A stretch of DNA of 64,000 nucleotides from Methanothrix sp. (lineage in GTDB: Archaea; Halobacteriota; Methanosarcinia; Methanotrichales; Methanotrichaceae), in assembly GCA_026394555.1 (NCBI GenBank), contig JAPKXZ010000021.1, positions 1 to 64,000 on the forward strand. The letters are read 5' to 3'. Every line of letters begins with the position of its first letter. Within the stretch, counting starts at the first letter, position 1. The notes beneath the pieces are model-generated. The model was not told where the DNA came from and did no database searches. It saw only the letters and a program-made list of their open reading frames with translations. The translations under genes and the position numbers were made by a program. Below, in pieces: positions 1 to 10,734 of the stretch.

Positions 1-187
1 AAGTATAGGGATGATCAGGGGAAAATAAATTTCAACTGCCCCGCGAAGCAAGCTGGCTTAATAGATCATATCTGGAGCCTGCATGAATTATTGACATTTC
101 CATATCATATAATTAAAACCTATTAAAGATTCACGACCCAGAATCTTTATATGGGCAAAATTCATCTGTTCTATCTCAGGTGATCCT

Positions 188-814
188 TTGAAGATAATGG
201 TTTTGCTGATAACTGTATTCTGCTTAATGGCTCTATCTTTGACAGGCATATCTGCTGCTGCTGATGCAAAATCACCCGCGAATCAGGTGATATATTCATA
301 CGAAGGGAATATTACAGAGAAGGATATTATTCCCGTTGATTTGCTATCGCTTATCGGCGCTCCTGCATATTTCTTTGCGGAAGCAGTTAAGTTTAAGGCA
401 CCAAAAGCCGATTGGAAAGTAAATGCTGTGCAACTCTACGGATGGGATGGTTTTAACGGCAGCGATCAGTCGATTCCGAAGGAGCGCATCATCGCCATCG
501 AAATAAGAGACAAGAATCTTAAATTGCTATATAAATTTGCGGATTCTCAACTCCCTTACTCCAATTATGCACGCAATGCAACATTAATGTATCCATTAAC
601 TATCCCCATTCCAAAAATACCTGTTAGCGATGACTTCTACGTATGCTTCTATGATAGGGGGGCAATTGCAGTCGCCAGTGAACGCCTCAATGAGACCAGC
701 AAGAATTCTTTCATCTATGTCGAAGATGGAAATCAGCTATTGCCTGCGGCACTGCCAACCCGAGAGAATGCAAGCACACCCATTAATTGGATCATGGCAA
801 TTAACGGAGACTAG
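188..814 (+). CDS. Secreted hypothetical protein, paralogue of the next ORF (likely TTG start at 188)
   Basis: Signal peptide; shares 'AVKF.APKA.WK...GW.GFN.S.Q..P' and 'DFYV.FYDRGA' with ORF 902..1516. Confidence 0.8.
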   Translation: MKIMVLLITVFCLMALSLTGISAAADAKSPANQVIYSYEGNITEKDIIPVDLLSLIGAPAYFFAEAVKFKAPKADWKVNAVQLYGWDGFNGSDQSIPKERIIAIEIRDKNLKLLYKFADSQLPYSNYARNATLMYPLTIPIPKIPVSDDFYVCFYDRGAIAVASERLNETSKNSFIYVEDGNQLLPAALPTRENASTPINWIMAINGD

Positions 815-913
815 ATTTCATCTTTTTATTTCACACGTCTTATTTATCATATTGTTTTAATCATCAGAATCTTTATATGGATAAAAATCATTTGATAGAT
901 CTTGGGTGATCAC

Positions 914-1516
914 TTGAAGAAGACGATATTATTACTGGCTTGCCTATGTTGCGCAGCACTATGCATAAACGCTATTGCGGCACAGATCGCAACATCAAAA
1001 TTAACTACACTGAGGGAAGATAGCGGAAAGAATTATTCGGAGATGAATTTTACATTATTCTCTTCATTAGCTAAGTTTGGCATTCTGGATGCAGGAGAGG
1101 CAGTAAAGTTCACTGCTCCCAAAGCAGGCTGGAAGCTGCAAAAGGTGCGAATTGTAGGGTGGAGCGGATTTAATCAGTCCGCACAAAAGTTCCCGGACGA
1201 TGGAAACATCATGCTGGAGATAAGAGACAAAGATCTCAATATTCTCTACAAATTTGCCGATGCCCAGAACAATTACTTCCTGTCTGATGCGGGGCCGTTA
1301 TTCGGTGAGATAGAGATACCTACAGTACTGGTAACAGGAGACTTTTATGTAGTCTTCTACGATCGCGGTGCCGCTCGCATCGGCATGGAGACCACTGATA
1401 GTACCGGAAAATCCTTCCTATTTATGGACGGCCAGATGCAGCCGGGAGATATCCCCCTCGGTGAGACTAATGAGACCGTTAAGATCAACTGGCTGATCGA
1501 GGCTCTCGGCAAATGA
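914..1516 (+). CDS. Secreted hypothetical protein, tandem paralogue of 188..814
   Basis: Track ORF 902..1516; TTG at 914 aligns with TTG 188 behind the same GGTGATC motif. Confidence 0.8.
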   Translation: MKKTILLLACLCCAALCINAIAAQIATSKLTTLREDSGKNYSEMNFTLFSSLAKFGILDAGEAVKFTAPKAGWKLQKVRIVGWSGFNQSAQKFPDDGNIMLEIRDKDLNILYKFADAQNNYFLSDAGPLFGEIEIPTVLVTGDFYVVFYDRGAARIGMETTDSTGKSFLFMDGQMQPGDIPLGETNETVKINWLIEALGK

Positions 1517-1590
1517 GAAGGCATTAGTATTAAGTATCGGAAAATGGGGTTGGCGAAAGTATGTTATAGCTGCACGCCAACCTTATTCCG

Positions 1591-2253
1591 ATGTTTGAGT
1601 CTCGTTTCATCTGCATTTGCGGTCTTCCGGGAATTGGAAGCGTTGGCAAAGTGGCTGCCGATTACCTGGCTACTGCCCTGGAATGCAGTACCATAATGCC
1701 CTTTTTTTCAAACAGTTTTCCGCCCCAGGTTATGGTCTCCCAAGGGTTAGCGGAGTTGATGCATGCGCAGCTGATGCGTCCCAGGGAAAAAAATAACCTG
1801 CTTATTCTCTCCGGCGATGCTCAGCCCCTGGATGTAGTAGGCATGTATGAGCTGGCGGGAAACATTCTGCAGGCCTTAAAGGAACAGGGAGTTACGGATG
1901 TGATCACCCTGGCGGCTTATGTGGGAGAGACGAACGAGACGGTCCTTGGTACTGCTACGGATCTTGATTCTGCTACGGCTCTTGGTCTGTGCAAAATACC
2001 CTTGCTGCGAAGCGGTGCTATCGGCGGATTAAACGGCCTTCTGGCAGGGCTTGCGCCTCTGTATGATCTGCGTGGCTTCTGCCTGCTTGGAGCCAGCTCT
2101 GGAGCCGACCCCGTGGACATTCGGGCGGCAACTAACTTGCTCGGTGCAATAAAAGAGCTTTTCCACCTCGACATTGACATCACTCTCATGGAGCCAGCCC
2201 TAGAGGAGCCACAAGAGCTAGCTCCTCAAGAAGTGGATATGAACTATAGGTGA
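1591..2253 (+). CDS. PAC2 family (proteasome assembly chaperone-like) protein
   Basis: N-terminal GLPGIGSVGKVAADYL and overall PAC2-like pattern. Confidence 0.75.
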   Translation: MFESRFICICGLPGIGSVGKVAADYLATALECSTIMPFFSNSFPPQVMVSQGLAELMHAQLMRPREKNNLLILSGDAQPLDVVGMYELAGNILQALKEQGVTDVITLAAYVGETNETVLGTATDLDSATALGLCKIPLLRSGAIGGLNGLLAGLAPLYDLRGFCLLGASSGADPVDIRAATNLLGAIKELFHLDIDITLMEPALEEPQELAPQEVDMNYR

Positions 2254-2259
2254 AAAACA

Positions 2260-3138
2260 CTATATCGATTTTGCCACCAGAGTTCCCCTGGGCACTCCAA
2301 TCACATTGGCCACCGGCTCGCATTTGGCTCTCATAATGTAGATAAGCCGGCCCGACAGCCGCTTTTCGAACTCAGAGATGGTCTCGAAGTTGCCCATGCC
2401 TTTGGACAATATCAGCCAGCTGGGATCGAATAAAAGAGTGCAAGCCTCTGGCTCCAGGTGCTCTTGGGCCGTTCCCACTACATTTCCGGTGGGAATGACC
2501 TCGACCTCCATATCGGTCAAGGAGGATAGCTCCCTCACGGTAACATCATTGAGAACCGGCTCAGACTTTGACCCCACTACCACCTGCTTTCCCATTTCCA
2601 GAAGCTTTCCAATTACGAAGAGATCGAATACAACTTCCCCGCTATTGTCAGTAAGATAAAAGATATTGCTAAAGCTGCCTAGACGCCTTTTAACTTCGCC
2701 AATATCGCCATGCAGCTTTTCGCAAAGTGTTTTTAAGAAAACCCCGGCAAAGGTACTGTTATCGAAATCATGGCCCTTGACGCCAAACTCCATGGAATTG
2801 GCGGCCGCTGCAATGCGAATTAATGCTTCAATCTTGTCATCGGCTTTTTCATAGAATTCTTCGGCCAGGGGCAGAAGATCCAAAGCTACCCGATTGCTCT
2901 CTTCTTTCAGTTTCTGGTACGGATCATGATTTTCGCTGCGCCTTTTGATGATGTTCTCTCGCTCTGTCCCTACCAGCGCCGGCACTCCGCCTTTGTGGGT
3001 GGCCATGTAGTCCAGCAGCTCTTCCATAGCCGCCTTCTTTTTCTCCTCTTCCTCTAGGGAAAAGACGAGATCACACTCGAATTTGGCCCGGTCCATGATA
3101 CAGGGATAACAGTTGGAGGCCATTCTCAAGACGGCCAC
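2260..3138 (-). CDS. DUF89/ARMT1-like damage-control phosphatase family protein
   Basis: N-terminal CYPCIMDRA, 'YLTDNSGEVVFD' and 'ILSKGMGNFE' motifs. Confidence 0.8.
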   Translation of the reverse strand: MAVLRMASNCYPCIMDRAKFECDLVFSLEEEEKKKAAMEELLDYMATHKGGVPALVGTERENIIKRRSENHDPYQKLKEESNRVALDLLPLAEEFYEKADDKIEALIRIAAAANSMEFGVKGHDFDNSTFAGVFLKTLCEKLHGDIGEVKRRLGSFSNIFYLTDNSGEVVFDLFVIGKLLEMGKQVVVGSKSEPVLNDVTVRELSSLTDMEVEVIPTGNVVGTAQEHLEPEACTLLFDPSWLILSKGMGNFETISEFEKRLSGRLIYIMRAKCEPVANVIGVPRGTLVAKSI

Positions 3139-3971
3139 CTTCCTGCCAAGACACAGATCACATCAGGGATAACTCGCTCTGCAACATGCACACACGAGCC
3201 GCCGCTCAGCACAAAGACCAGCCCCCTATCGCCAACTGCCTCCATTATCAATTGCACCATCCTGGGATAGGCTTCAAAAGTGAGATTGAAACCCCCATAA
3301 TCGTCCTGATGGGAGTCATGGCCGAAGATGACAAAAGCCATCTGAAAGTCAAAATCCTTGGCCAATTCCAGGGCGCTTTGCAGAGCTGAGAGGAACCGCT
3401 CATTGTTGCCACCAAAAGTAAGGCCGATGTCGTAATTGTTCTTTACGGGATCATGCGCTTCGCCGGTGCCGCTGTGCATGTTGATATGAAATACATCGGC
3501 ATCGTCTTTGAAAAAGTCGCGCGTTCCGTCGCCAAAATGAGGATCTACATCCACGATAAGGAAGCGGCATAATCCCATCTGCCGCAGACGAAGTATGGTG
3601 ATAGCCACGTCGTTGAAGTAGCAAAAGCCCCAGCAACTGCCTCGCGAAGCATGGTGTCCGGCCGTCCCGGTATATGCGAAGGCCCTACGGGCTTTGCCCG
3701 TGGCCACCATCTCTGCCGCCATCATCACGCTGCCTGCGGAAAGCATTGCTACATCCCGGTATGGATCATTCTCCATATTGGCCATGTGAGCCGCGGTATG
3801 AGCCTGCGCCACCAGCTCTCGGGGGGCGGGCCTTGCCTTGAAGACCTGCACATCTGTGCCATCCACCAGCCCCGACTCCATCAGCTTCTCGAATGATGGC
3901 CGGATTCGCTCTTTCAGTACGCTAAATCCCCGCTTTCCGAAATCCTCGTGATAAGTAATTGCGACCAACAT
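3126..3971 (-). CDS. Histone deacetylase superfamily protein
   Basis: TGTAGHHASRGSCWGFCYFNDVAI and DVDPHFGDGTRDFF motifs. Confidence 0.85.
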   Translation of the reverse strand: MLVAITYHEDFGKRGFSVLKERIRPSFEKLMESGLVDGTDVQVFKARPAPRELVAQAHTAAHMANMENDPYRDVAMLSAGSVMMAAEMVATGKARRAFAYTGTAGHHASRGSCWGFCYFNDVAITILRLRQMGLCRFLIVDVDPHFGDGTRDFFKDDADVFHINMHSGTGEAHDPVKNNYDIGLTFGGNNERFLSALQSALELAKDFDFQMAFVIFGHDSHQDDYGGFNLTFEAYPRMVQLIMEAVGDRGLVFVLSGGSCVHVAERVIPDVICVLAGRWPS

Positions 3972-3994
3972 TTTTTGTGCCCTCTGACGCCTTT

Positions 3995-5509
3995 TTATAA
4001 CTCGGTGATCCTGGGGTACCTCTCCAGAAGCATTCCCTCAACTACGATTGGCATCTGCCTCTTGGCATCCTTTACGGCGCTCTCCAGTTGCCAATCCGAA
4101 GAGGAGCAGATGGTGATCAAAGGCTCTCCCTTCTTTACCAGCTCTCCCATCTTTCGATGGATTATAACGCCTGCCTTCTTGTCCGCGGGAGCGCCAGCCA
4201 TGCGAGCCAGCTCCACCAGTCGTTTATTATAGAAGGCCACGATGTAGCCGCCTGCCGGAGCAAGAATATCCTCACAGTTATCACCGATAACGATATCTTC
4301 GCTCTTCACCAGGGGATTGCCGCCCTGGACCTCGATGATCTCCATAAGCTTCTTGTGGGCTTTTCCGCTGGTGAGAATATCCTCTGCCGCCTTGTAGCCA
4401 TCTCCGCGCCCAGCGATTCCACCCATCTCCAGCAAAATGCCGGCCAAAGAGAGGCTCTTCTCCTTCAGGCTGTTCGGTCCGCCCTTATTCTCCAGGACAG
4501 TGAGGGCTTCCTGTACCTCCACGGCTGGACCAATGGTTCGGCCTACCGGCGATCCACCGAAGGTCATGGCGCACTCCACGCGAATGCCCAGGCGTCCCCC
4601 CAGATCAATGAGATCTTTGGCTAAAGTGCGACCGGCCTCAGAAGTGGCAAGCTTGGTGCCGGGACCTACCGGCATGTCCACCACAACGGCATCTGCGCCT
4701 ACAGCTCCCTTCTTGGCCATGATGGATGCCAGCATCTGGCTGTAGGGATCGACGGAAAGAGCATATTCAGCTTTGATCAGCTTGTCGTCGGCTGGAGCAA
4801 TGTTGGTAGCTCCGCCCCAGACTATGACCCCGCCCACCTTCTCAGTCATTTCCTTGATCTCGTCGGCACTAAACTCGACCGGTGCCAAAATTTCCATAAG
4901 GTCCGCCGTACCGCCGGCACCGGTAATGGCCCGCGAACTGGTCTTGGGAATGAGAAGACCAGCCGCCGCGACTATCGGCACCACCAGCAAAGAGACCTTG
5001 TTGCCGGGAACGCCTCCAATGCTGTGCTTGTCCATGACGGGATGGGTGTCGAAGTGAATTCGCTCACCTGTATCAATCATGGCTTTGGTCAAATAAAACA
5101 CCTCCTCAGAGTCCATATTATGGATATAGGAGGCAGTAACGTATGCAGAAAGCTCAATATCACTGAGGTTATTATCCACAATATCCCGTACGATGGTGCG
5201 GATCTGGTCCTCGGTGAGCTTTTTCTTATCCATTATGCTCTTTATATAGCAGAGAGAGGCGGGCTTGGGTGCAGGCAGAATATCCACGCTGGTAGGATTC
5301 TTCAGGTCTTTTAGAGCCTCTGTGAAGATGCCGATCTCCCCTGCCTTGACCATCTCCAAAGTGACGTCGAGAATGGCTGTGGTCGCGGAACCCTTTGTTC
5401 TGACCCTGACCCGATCACCGGCATTAAGGCCTCTTTCTCTGGCATCCACTACGTTGAGCATGACTTTGTGCTGACCTATCTCGATATCAAAGGGACGAAC
5501 TTGCAACAT
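3995..5509 (-). CDS. deoA: AMP phosphorylase (archaeal DeoA-like)
   Basis: DKHSIGGVPGNKVSLLVVPIVAAAGLLIPKTSSRAITGAGGTAD; archaeal-type N-terminal extension, 504 aa. Confidence 0.88.
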   Translation of the reverse strand: MLQVRPFDIEIGQHKVMLNVVDARERGLNAGDRVRVRTKGSATTAILDVTLEMVKAGEIGIFTEALKDLKNPTSVDILPAPKPASLCYIKSIMDKKKLTEDQIRTIVRDIVDNNLSDIELSAYVTASYIHNMDSEEVFYLTKAMIDTGERIHFDTHPVMDKHSIGGVPGNKVSLLVVPIVAAAGLLIPKTSSRAITGAGGTADLMEILAPVEFSADEIKEMTEKVGGVIVWGGATNIAPADDKLIKAEYALSVDPYSQMLASIMAKKGAVGADAVVVDMPVGPGTKLATSEAGRTLAKDLIDLGGRLGIRVECAMTFGGSPVGRTIGPAVEVQEALTVLENKGGPNSLKEKSLSLAGILLEMGGIAGRGDGYKAAEDILTSGKAHKKLMEIIEVQGGNPLVKSEDIVIGDNCEDILAPAGGYIVAFYNKRLVELARMAGAPADKKAGVIIHRKMGELVKKGEPLITICSSSDWQLESAVKDAKRQMPIVVEGMLLERYPRITEL

Positions 5510-5547
5510 GCAAAAGACCTCTTCATATATAATTTATAATCTGTGTT

Positions 5548-6468
5548 TTAGCTTTCCAGCAAGGTTAGCGATTTGATCCATTCACCGCGGGCCTCGCGTG
5601 TGGTTCCCACTACCAGCCGAAGGCCTTGGGCAGTCTCTTCCAGCACGCCTTTCGCCTCTATAGTTTCGCCGGGCAGCGCCTGGCCGGCATAGGTATGCGA
5701 ATAGCAGAATATCTCTTTTACCTCTGGGTGATCCAGACGGTAAATGGCTGGACTGTCAAAGGCAAAATCGGCGTTAGTTACTCGGGCCTCAATGCGCCGC
5801 TCCCCGGCCGGCTTGCCGGCAGGCTGGGTTTGTATCTGGTTCCATTCACGAGTGAAAAGGAGGTCAAAGTAGGTGCCTTCGATCATGCCTCGATTTCCTT
5901 TGCGCGTCTCATGCCGCATGAAGTCCTCGAAGCTGATCTCCGGCTTTCGCTTGGAGTAGATCTTCCTCCAGGTGGGCTCGTCCAGGTCTCCGATTTTTCC
6001 TTGGGCCTTGGCCCGGGCCACAATATCCCTGGCCTTCCACCAGATAGGGCCATAAACCACAAAATCGATATCTGAGCTGGGACTGGACAGACCGACCAGC
6101 ATAGATCCGGTGATGCCCATCTGCTCGCATGACACTCCATCTTTCGCCAGCAGGCCGGCAATCTTTCCCACTCTCGGGTCCCGCTTCGCCACGGCCAAAA
6201 GACCCTCAGACGGCCGATAAATCCTGAGCACTTCATTCTCAGGAACCACGTGCAGGTCGCGGACCCAGTCTGGTCGCTCTCTTCTTAGAAATTCATAGGC
6301 CGGAAGGAAGTCCATTTTGCGATAGCGTTTGCCATCATTCTCGCGCTCTCCTGCTGGATCAGGAACATAGCGTAGCATGGAGCGAAGACCATCCGGGTGG
6401 CAGTAGTCCGCGACAGCGAAGATCCAGCCTTCTTTGCTCATAAAGAAGTCTCTGATTCTGGCCTTCAC
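5548..6468 (-). CDS. Predicted nucleotidyltransferase-domain protein
   Basis: GITGSMLVGLSSPSSDIDFVVYG (Pol-beta NTase core). Confidence 0.75.
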   Translation of the reverse strand: MKARIRDFFMSKEGWIFAVADYCHPDGLRSMLRYVPDPAGERENDGKRYRKMDFLPAYEFLRRERPDWVRDLHVVPENEVLRIYRPSEGLLAVAKRDPRVGKIAGLLAKDGVSCEQMGITGSMLVGLSSPSSDIDFVVYGPIWWKARDIVARAKAQGKIGDLDEPTWRKIYSKRKPEISFEDFMRHETRKGNRGMIEGTYFDLLFTREWNQIQTQPAGKPAGERRIEARVTNADFAFDSPAIYRLDHPEVKEIFCYSHTYAGQALPGETIEAKGVLEETAQGLRLVVGTTREARGEWIKSLTLLES

Positions 6469-7037
6469 GATATCGCCTTCATTACCTTATCGAGGCCAGC
6501 TCCCGGCCGAATGATCTCCCTTTTTTGCAGATCCAGGAGAGTTGAGGGCTGTGCGTATCTGCATTTTCCTCCGTCCACGACGGCGTCCACTCGATCCCGA
6601 ATATCCGAGGAGACGGAGGCTGCGCTTGTGGGTGGCAGGGCGCCGGTGCGGTTGGCACTGGTGGAGGTGATGGGTCCGGCCAGATCGATGATCCTTAAAG
6701 CCGTCTCATGATCCGGGTACCTGATGCCGAGCCATGGCGAGCCGGCGGTGAGTATATCCGGAACTACGCTTTTTTTCCTGACAAGAACGGAAACAGGACC
6801 AGGCAAGAGCTGCTTGAGAAGATCCAGGTCATCTTGGCTCACCTCTGCAACATTCATCAGCATATCAAAGTTGGAGACGGCCAAAAAGATGGGCTTGGAG
6901 AGAGGCCTTTTTTTAATCTGAAAAACCCTCATCACCGCTTGCTCATCCAGAGCATTGGCGCCCAGGCCGTAAACGGTCTCGGTAGGGTATACTATCACAC
7001 CCCCACCAATGACATAGCGAGCTGCACTGGCGATCAT
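6465..7037 (-). CDS. L-threonylcarbamoyladenylate synthase (Sua5/YciO/TsaC)
   Basis: GGGVIVYPTETVYGLGANALDEQAVMRVFQIKKRPLSKP; TSTSANRTG. Confidence 0.9.
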   Translation of the reverse strand: MIASAARYVIGGGVIVYPTETVYGLGANALDEQAVMRVFQIKKRPLSKPIFLAVSNFDMLMNVAEVSQDDLDLLKQLLPGPVSVLVRKKSVVPDILTAGSPWLGIRYPDHETALRIIDLAGPITSTSANRTGALPPTSAASVSSDIRDRVDAVVDGGKCRYAQPSTLLDLQKREIIRPGAGLDKVMKAIS

Positions 7038-7531
7038 TTCTCAGTTTTCCGTTTGATGCTGGCAATATCTCCTAAAGTCAATCCACGGCCAGAGCTGCCG
7101 GACTTGACACGAGTCTCGCTCGCCTCATCGGACAGTTTGATCTTCAGCTCCTTTTCGAGCTTTTTTCTAATTCCATCCTCTGGAGAGATCTCCTCCCTCT
7201 CGATCTTCTTTAAGAGAGTCACCTTCTCTTTGATCCTACCTCCCAGCTCCTCTGGAGAGAGGCCCAGGCTCTCGCGTGCCTCTCTGATCTTGCGCCCGAA
7301 ATCCGGGACCAACTCTGCCAAGTCCTTGAAATAGTCGCGCGGTTTGGGCCGACTTTCCGTGAAGGCCCTCGCCACAGGAACCATCTTCTTGGGAACCAAA
7401 GACCATTTGTCTTCCGGTTTTCCGAAGCGCGCACAACTCTTGCATACCTCCATCGTTGAGCGGTCGATCACAATCCTCTGGGGCACTCCTGTGATCTCAG
7501 CGCCGCAAATCTCGCATTGCTTCTCGTTCAT
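7034..7531 (-). CDS. Archaeal multiprotein bridging factor-like protein (aMBF1)
   Basis: N-terminal Zn ribbon CEICGAEI...CKSCARFG followed by HTH '[19 protein letters not shown]'. Confidence 0.88.
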   Translation of the reverse strand: MNEKQCEICGAEITGVPQRIVIDRSTMEVCKSCARFGKPEDKWSLVPKKMVPVARAFTESRPKPRDYFKDLAELVPDFGRKIREARESLGLSPEELGGRIKEKVTLLKKIEREEISPEDGIRKKLEKELKIKLSDEASETRVKSGSSGRGLTLGDIASIKRKTEK

Positions 7532-7576
7532 TTCGGAAACCTTTATAGGGGTCGGTGTTTAATAATCTTTGTAATT

Positions 7577-8812
7577 ATGGATAGTGGAGAAGGCATGAAT
7601 GAGTCACAGGCCGGCGCGGATTTTTCGCGCTACATCCTGGACCGCATGCGCCAGCTTGAAGAGCGCAACCTGGCGCTGCGAGAGCAGAAGGACCGCGTGG
7701 AAGGCGAAAAGCGGCTCATTGAGAACCAGAAGCTCAAGTTCGAGCGAGAAGCCCGCAAGCTGAGAAGCGAGCTGGAGCGCCTGCGCGTCGGTCCCATGAT
7801 TGTGGGCACCATTGTAGATGTCCTGGACGAGAACAGGGTTATCGTCAAAAGCAGCACCGGCCCCAGGTTCGTGGTAAATCTCTCCCAGTTCATCGAAGAA
7901 GAGATCAAGCCCGGCGCACAGGTCGGCCTAAATCAGCAGTCTTTTGCTGTGATGTGCGTCCTACCCTCCCCCCGCGACCCGGCAGTCTTTGGCATGGAGA
8001 TAGAGGAGGCTCCAAATGTGCGCTTCTCACAGATTGGAGGCCTGGAAACTCAGATCTCCGAGATCAGGGAGATTGTGGAGCTGCCCCTCAAGCGTCCGGA
8101 CCTTTTCACGGCCGTAGGTATTGAGCCGCCCAAGGGGGTCTTGCTGCACGGACCGCCGGGGACGGGCAAGACCATTTTAGCCAAGGCGGTTGCCCAGAGC
8201 ACCGATGCTACATTCCTTCGCGTGGTGGGCTCAGAGTTCGTGCAAAAGTACATCGGAGAGGGGGCGCGCCTGGTGCGTGAGCTCTTCGAGCTGGCCAAGA
8301 GCAAGTCGCCCGCCATCATCTTCATAGATGAACTGGATGCCATCGGCGCGCGGCGCATGGATGGAGCCACCAGCGGAGACCGCGAGGTGCAACGCACTCT
8401 CATGCAGATCCTGGCGGAGATGGACGGCTTTGATGCGCGAGGCGAGGTCAAGCTCATCGCTGCCACCAACCGCCTGGACATGCTCGATCCGGCCTTGCTG
8501 CGACCAGGCCGATTCGATCGGATCATCGAGATTCCCATGCCCAGCCGAGAGGCACGTGAGGCGATTCTGAAGATTCATACCTCAGGCATGAGACTGGATG
8601 AAGATGTGAACCTCAAGTTGATCTCCGATATGGCAGAGGGATCGAGCGGTGCAGATCTAAAATCGGTGTCCACCGAGGCGGGTATGTATGCCATTCGCGA
8701 GGAGAGGACAATAGTATACCAGAGCGACTTTGAGGGGGCAGCGATAAAGATACTGCACAAAGAGAGAAACCATATAAGCGAGCCCGAGGGGCTGGTGCAG
8801 CAGTACATTTGA
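7577..8812 (+). CDS. pan: Proteasome-activating nucleotidase PAN
   Basis: Track ORF 7517..8812; coiled-coil, [23 protein letters not shown] 7577 is the likely start. Confidence 0.92.
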   Translation: MDSGEGMNESQAGADFSRYILDRMRQLEERNLALREQKDRVEGEKRLIENQKLKFEREARKLRSELERLRVGPMIVGTIVDVLDENRVIVKSSTGPRFVVNLSQFIEEEIKPGAQVGLNQQSFAVMCVLPSPRDPAVFGMEIEEAPNVRFSQIGGLETQISEIREIVELPLKRPDLFTAVGIEPPKGVLLHGPPGTGKTILAKAVAQSTDATFLRVVGSEFVQKYIGEGARLVRELFELAKSKSPAIIFIDELDAIGARRMDGATSGDREVQRTLMQILAEMDGFDARGEVKLIAATNRLDMLDPALLRPGRFDRIIEIPMPSREAREAILKIHTSGMRLDEDVNLKLISDMAEGSSGADLKSVSTEAGMYAIREERTIVYQSDFEGAAIKILHKERNHISEPEGLVQQYI

Positions 8813-8859
8813 AGACCTGTGAAGAGGGGCCGAAAATAGGGCCCATTCATTCCTTATCC

Positions 8860-9288
8860 ATGGGCAAATTTTATAGAATTGGAGCAGTTATCGTCCTGTT
8901 CATCCTTTTAACATTGTTAGCAGCGCCCGGCTTTGGCCAGGAGACCAAGACGGCGTACACAAGGGATGGTATTCAATATGTTAGCAAGGAAAGGGTGGAC
9001 GAAAACATAAGATATGAATACGCGAAGCCTGGCGATTATAGGGAAGTGCAGGTCCCCATCAATACAATAGTAGTAGGCGCATCCGCCATTCCGGAAAATA
9101 TATCCCTGCCGGAAGGGGAAAAGGAGCCCGTTATAGAGGAGAATTCGCCACCAAAATCCAACCGGAATGCATCTGCTTCATCTTCGGAAAATAAATATCC
9201 TTATGCATCACTCTTCATAGGACTGCTGGCAATTGGCGGGCTGGTTTTCTTTATTGCATCCGTTTTTTCTGGGCGGGATCGTCAATAA
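8860..9288 (+). CDS. Small membrane protein, hypothetical
   Basis: N-terminal signal/TM and C-terminal TM; ATG 8860 within track ORF 8809..9288. Confidence 0.6.
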   Translation: MGKFYRIGAVIVLFILLTLLAAPGFGQETKTAYTRDGIQYVSKERVDENIRYEYAKPGDYREVQVPINTIVVGASAIPENISLPEGEKEPVIEENSPPKSNRNASASSSENKYPYASLFIGLLAIGGLVFFIASVFSGRDRQ

Positions 9289-9328
9289 CAAAATGCAAGT
9301 GAAATCATAGCAGGGGAGATAGGCAGGA

Positions 9329-10348
9329 TCAAATCACTGCTTTTTTCACCCGAAAGTCTATGACCACATTGCTTCTGTGGGGCGCATAGCTTCTCACTAT
9401 ATTTTTGTAGAGCACTTCCCCACCGGCACCTATCTCCTCTGCCGCCTTTCTTATCAGGGCCTCATCTTTGTAAAGATCCTCTTCCAGAGCGATGCAGTAG
9501 TAATGGACCACGCCCCCCGACCTTGCCGCCCGCATGGCGGGAAGAAGGAATTCAGAGGCGCTGTGAGGAAGGTTCATGATCACGTGATCGGCTCGGTTCT
9601 CGTAATGCCGGGCCAGCTCTGCTGCATCGCCTTCCAGGATCTCGATATTATTTATTTTATTCAAAAGCGCATTTTCTCGCAGGTATTTCACGGCCACGGG
9701 ATTTTTGTCCATGGCGATGACGTCTGCCCCCTTTTTGGCCAAGAGCAGGGCAAACGGCCCCACGCCTGCGAACATATCCAGCACGACATCGCCCGGGCTG
9801 ACCAGGCTGGCGATGCGAAGTCGTTCCGTGCCCAGACGAGGCGTGAAATAGGCACCTTCCAGGTCCACCCGGTAGCGCCGGCCGTGCTCCCTGTGCAGAG
9901 TGACCGTGCCAGCCTCTCCGGCCACGTGCCGGAAGCGGCGGGTGCGAAATTCCCCTTCTACGTCGGAGATGGGAGCAATGACCGTCTTTATGCTCTTGCT
10001 GGTGGACATGAGGGCAGCGGCCACGCGTTCTGCATCGCTGTCCTCCACCATGGCAATGTCGCCCACCACCTCGAAGCTGGGCCGAAAGCCCAGGAGATCC
10101 TCCGGGCTAGGGATCTTCTCTTCCGGCGGGAAGTTGATCTCTACCAGCTCAAACTCTGCAATGTTGCCGACCATCGCGGAGGACTTTTCATCCATCTGCA
10201 AAACCGGCAGATAGACATGGGATTCATCTGAGCAAATCTTGCGGCTGCGATCGAAGGCGCCCGTCTCCACCAGAGCTTTGCGAATTTTCTCTCCATTTTT
10301 TCGGCTAACCTTCAAACCCAGGGATTTATCCAGCATCTGGGGAGACAA
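9329..10348 (-). CDS. trm5: tRNA (guanine37-N1)-methyltransferase Trm5-like
   Basis: FRTRRFRHVAGE, VVLDMFAGVGPFALLLAKKG, VIMNLPHSA. Confidence 0.88.
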   Translation of the reverse strand: MSPQMLDKSLGLKVSRKNGEKIRKALVETGAFDRSRKICSDESHVYLPVLQMDEKSSAMVGNIAEFELVEINFPPEEKIPSPEDLLGFRPSFEVVGDIAMVEDSDAERVAAALMSTSKSIKTVIAPISDVEGEFRTRRFRHVAGEAGTVTLHREHGRRYRVDLEGAYFTPRLGTERLRIASLVSPGDVVLDMFAGVGPFALLLAKKGADVIAMDKNPVAVKYLRENALLNKINNIEILEGDAAELARHYENRADHVIMNLPHSASEFLLPAMRAARSGGVVHYYCIALEEDLYKDEALIRKAAEEIGAGGEVLYKNIVRSYAPHRSNVVIDFRVKKAVI

Positions 10349-10461
10349 AAGGATGCATTCTATTAAATCTGTCTGTCCTGGCTGTGTCTTTGGAGCCTCG
10401 CTATTCAGTTAGGTATGCCGGAAATAGCTTTATCTCCATTCGAATCCTGGACAAAATCATT

Positions 10462-10734
10462 ATGCTAAAACGCAAAAATGGATACAAGGCAATATCGGCA
10501 TCCGAGATATCGCAATATGTCTACTGCCCTGTATCCTGGTACCTGAAAAGAACCGGAGTGCAGCCGCAATCATTCGGCCTGAAGAGAGGAATCGATGCGC
10601 ATGAAAAAGCAGGGAGCAGGCTGATTCTTCTGGAGAGGCGGGAGAGGGCAGCCGGCATGTTCCGACTGCTGGGTTATTTCTCTGCGATTGCTGCTATTTT
10701 ACTCACAGGATGGTTTTTATGGAATTATTTTTAA
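10462..10734 (+). CDS. N-terminal part of a Cas4-like (PD-(D/E)XK) protein with C-terminal TM
   Basis: SEISQYVYCPVSWYLKRTG...G.DAHEKA (Cas4 N-terminal Cys and His motifs) then hydrophobic segment; stop 10732-10734. Confidence 0.7.
   Translation: MLKRKNGYKAISASEISQYVYCPVSWYLKRTGVQPQSFGLKRGIDAHEKAGSRLILLERRERAAGMFRLLGYFSAIAAILLTGWFLWNYF

Noticed and set aside
2243-2265. TATAGGTG-AAAAA-CACTATA hairpin between PAC2 and DUF89 genes
   Set aside because: Needs a bulge and is short; not clearly above chance.
9377-10231. 284-aa plus ORF opposite trm5
   Set aside because: Antisense shadow of a clear Trm5-like gene.
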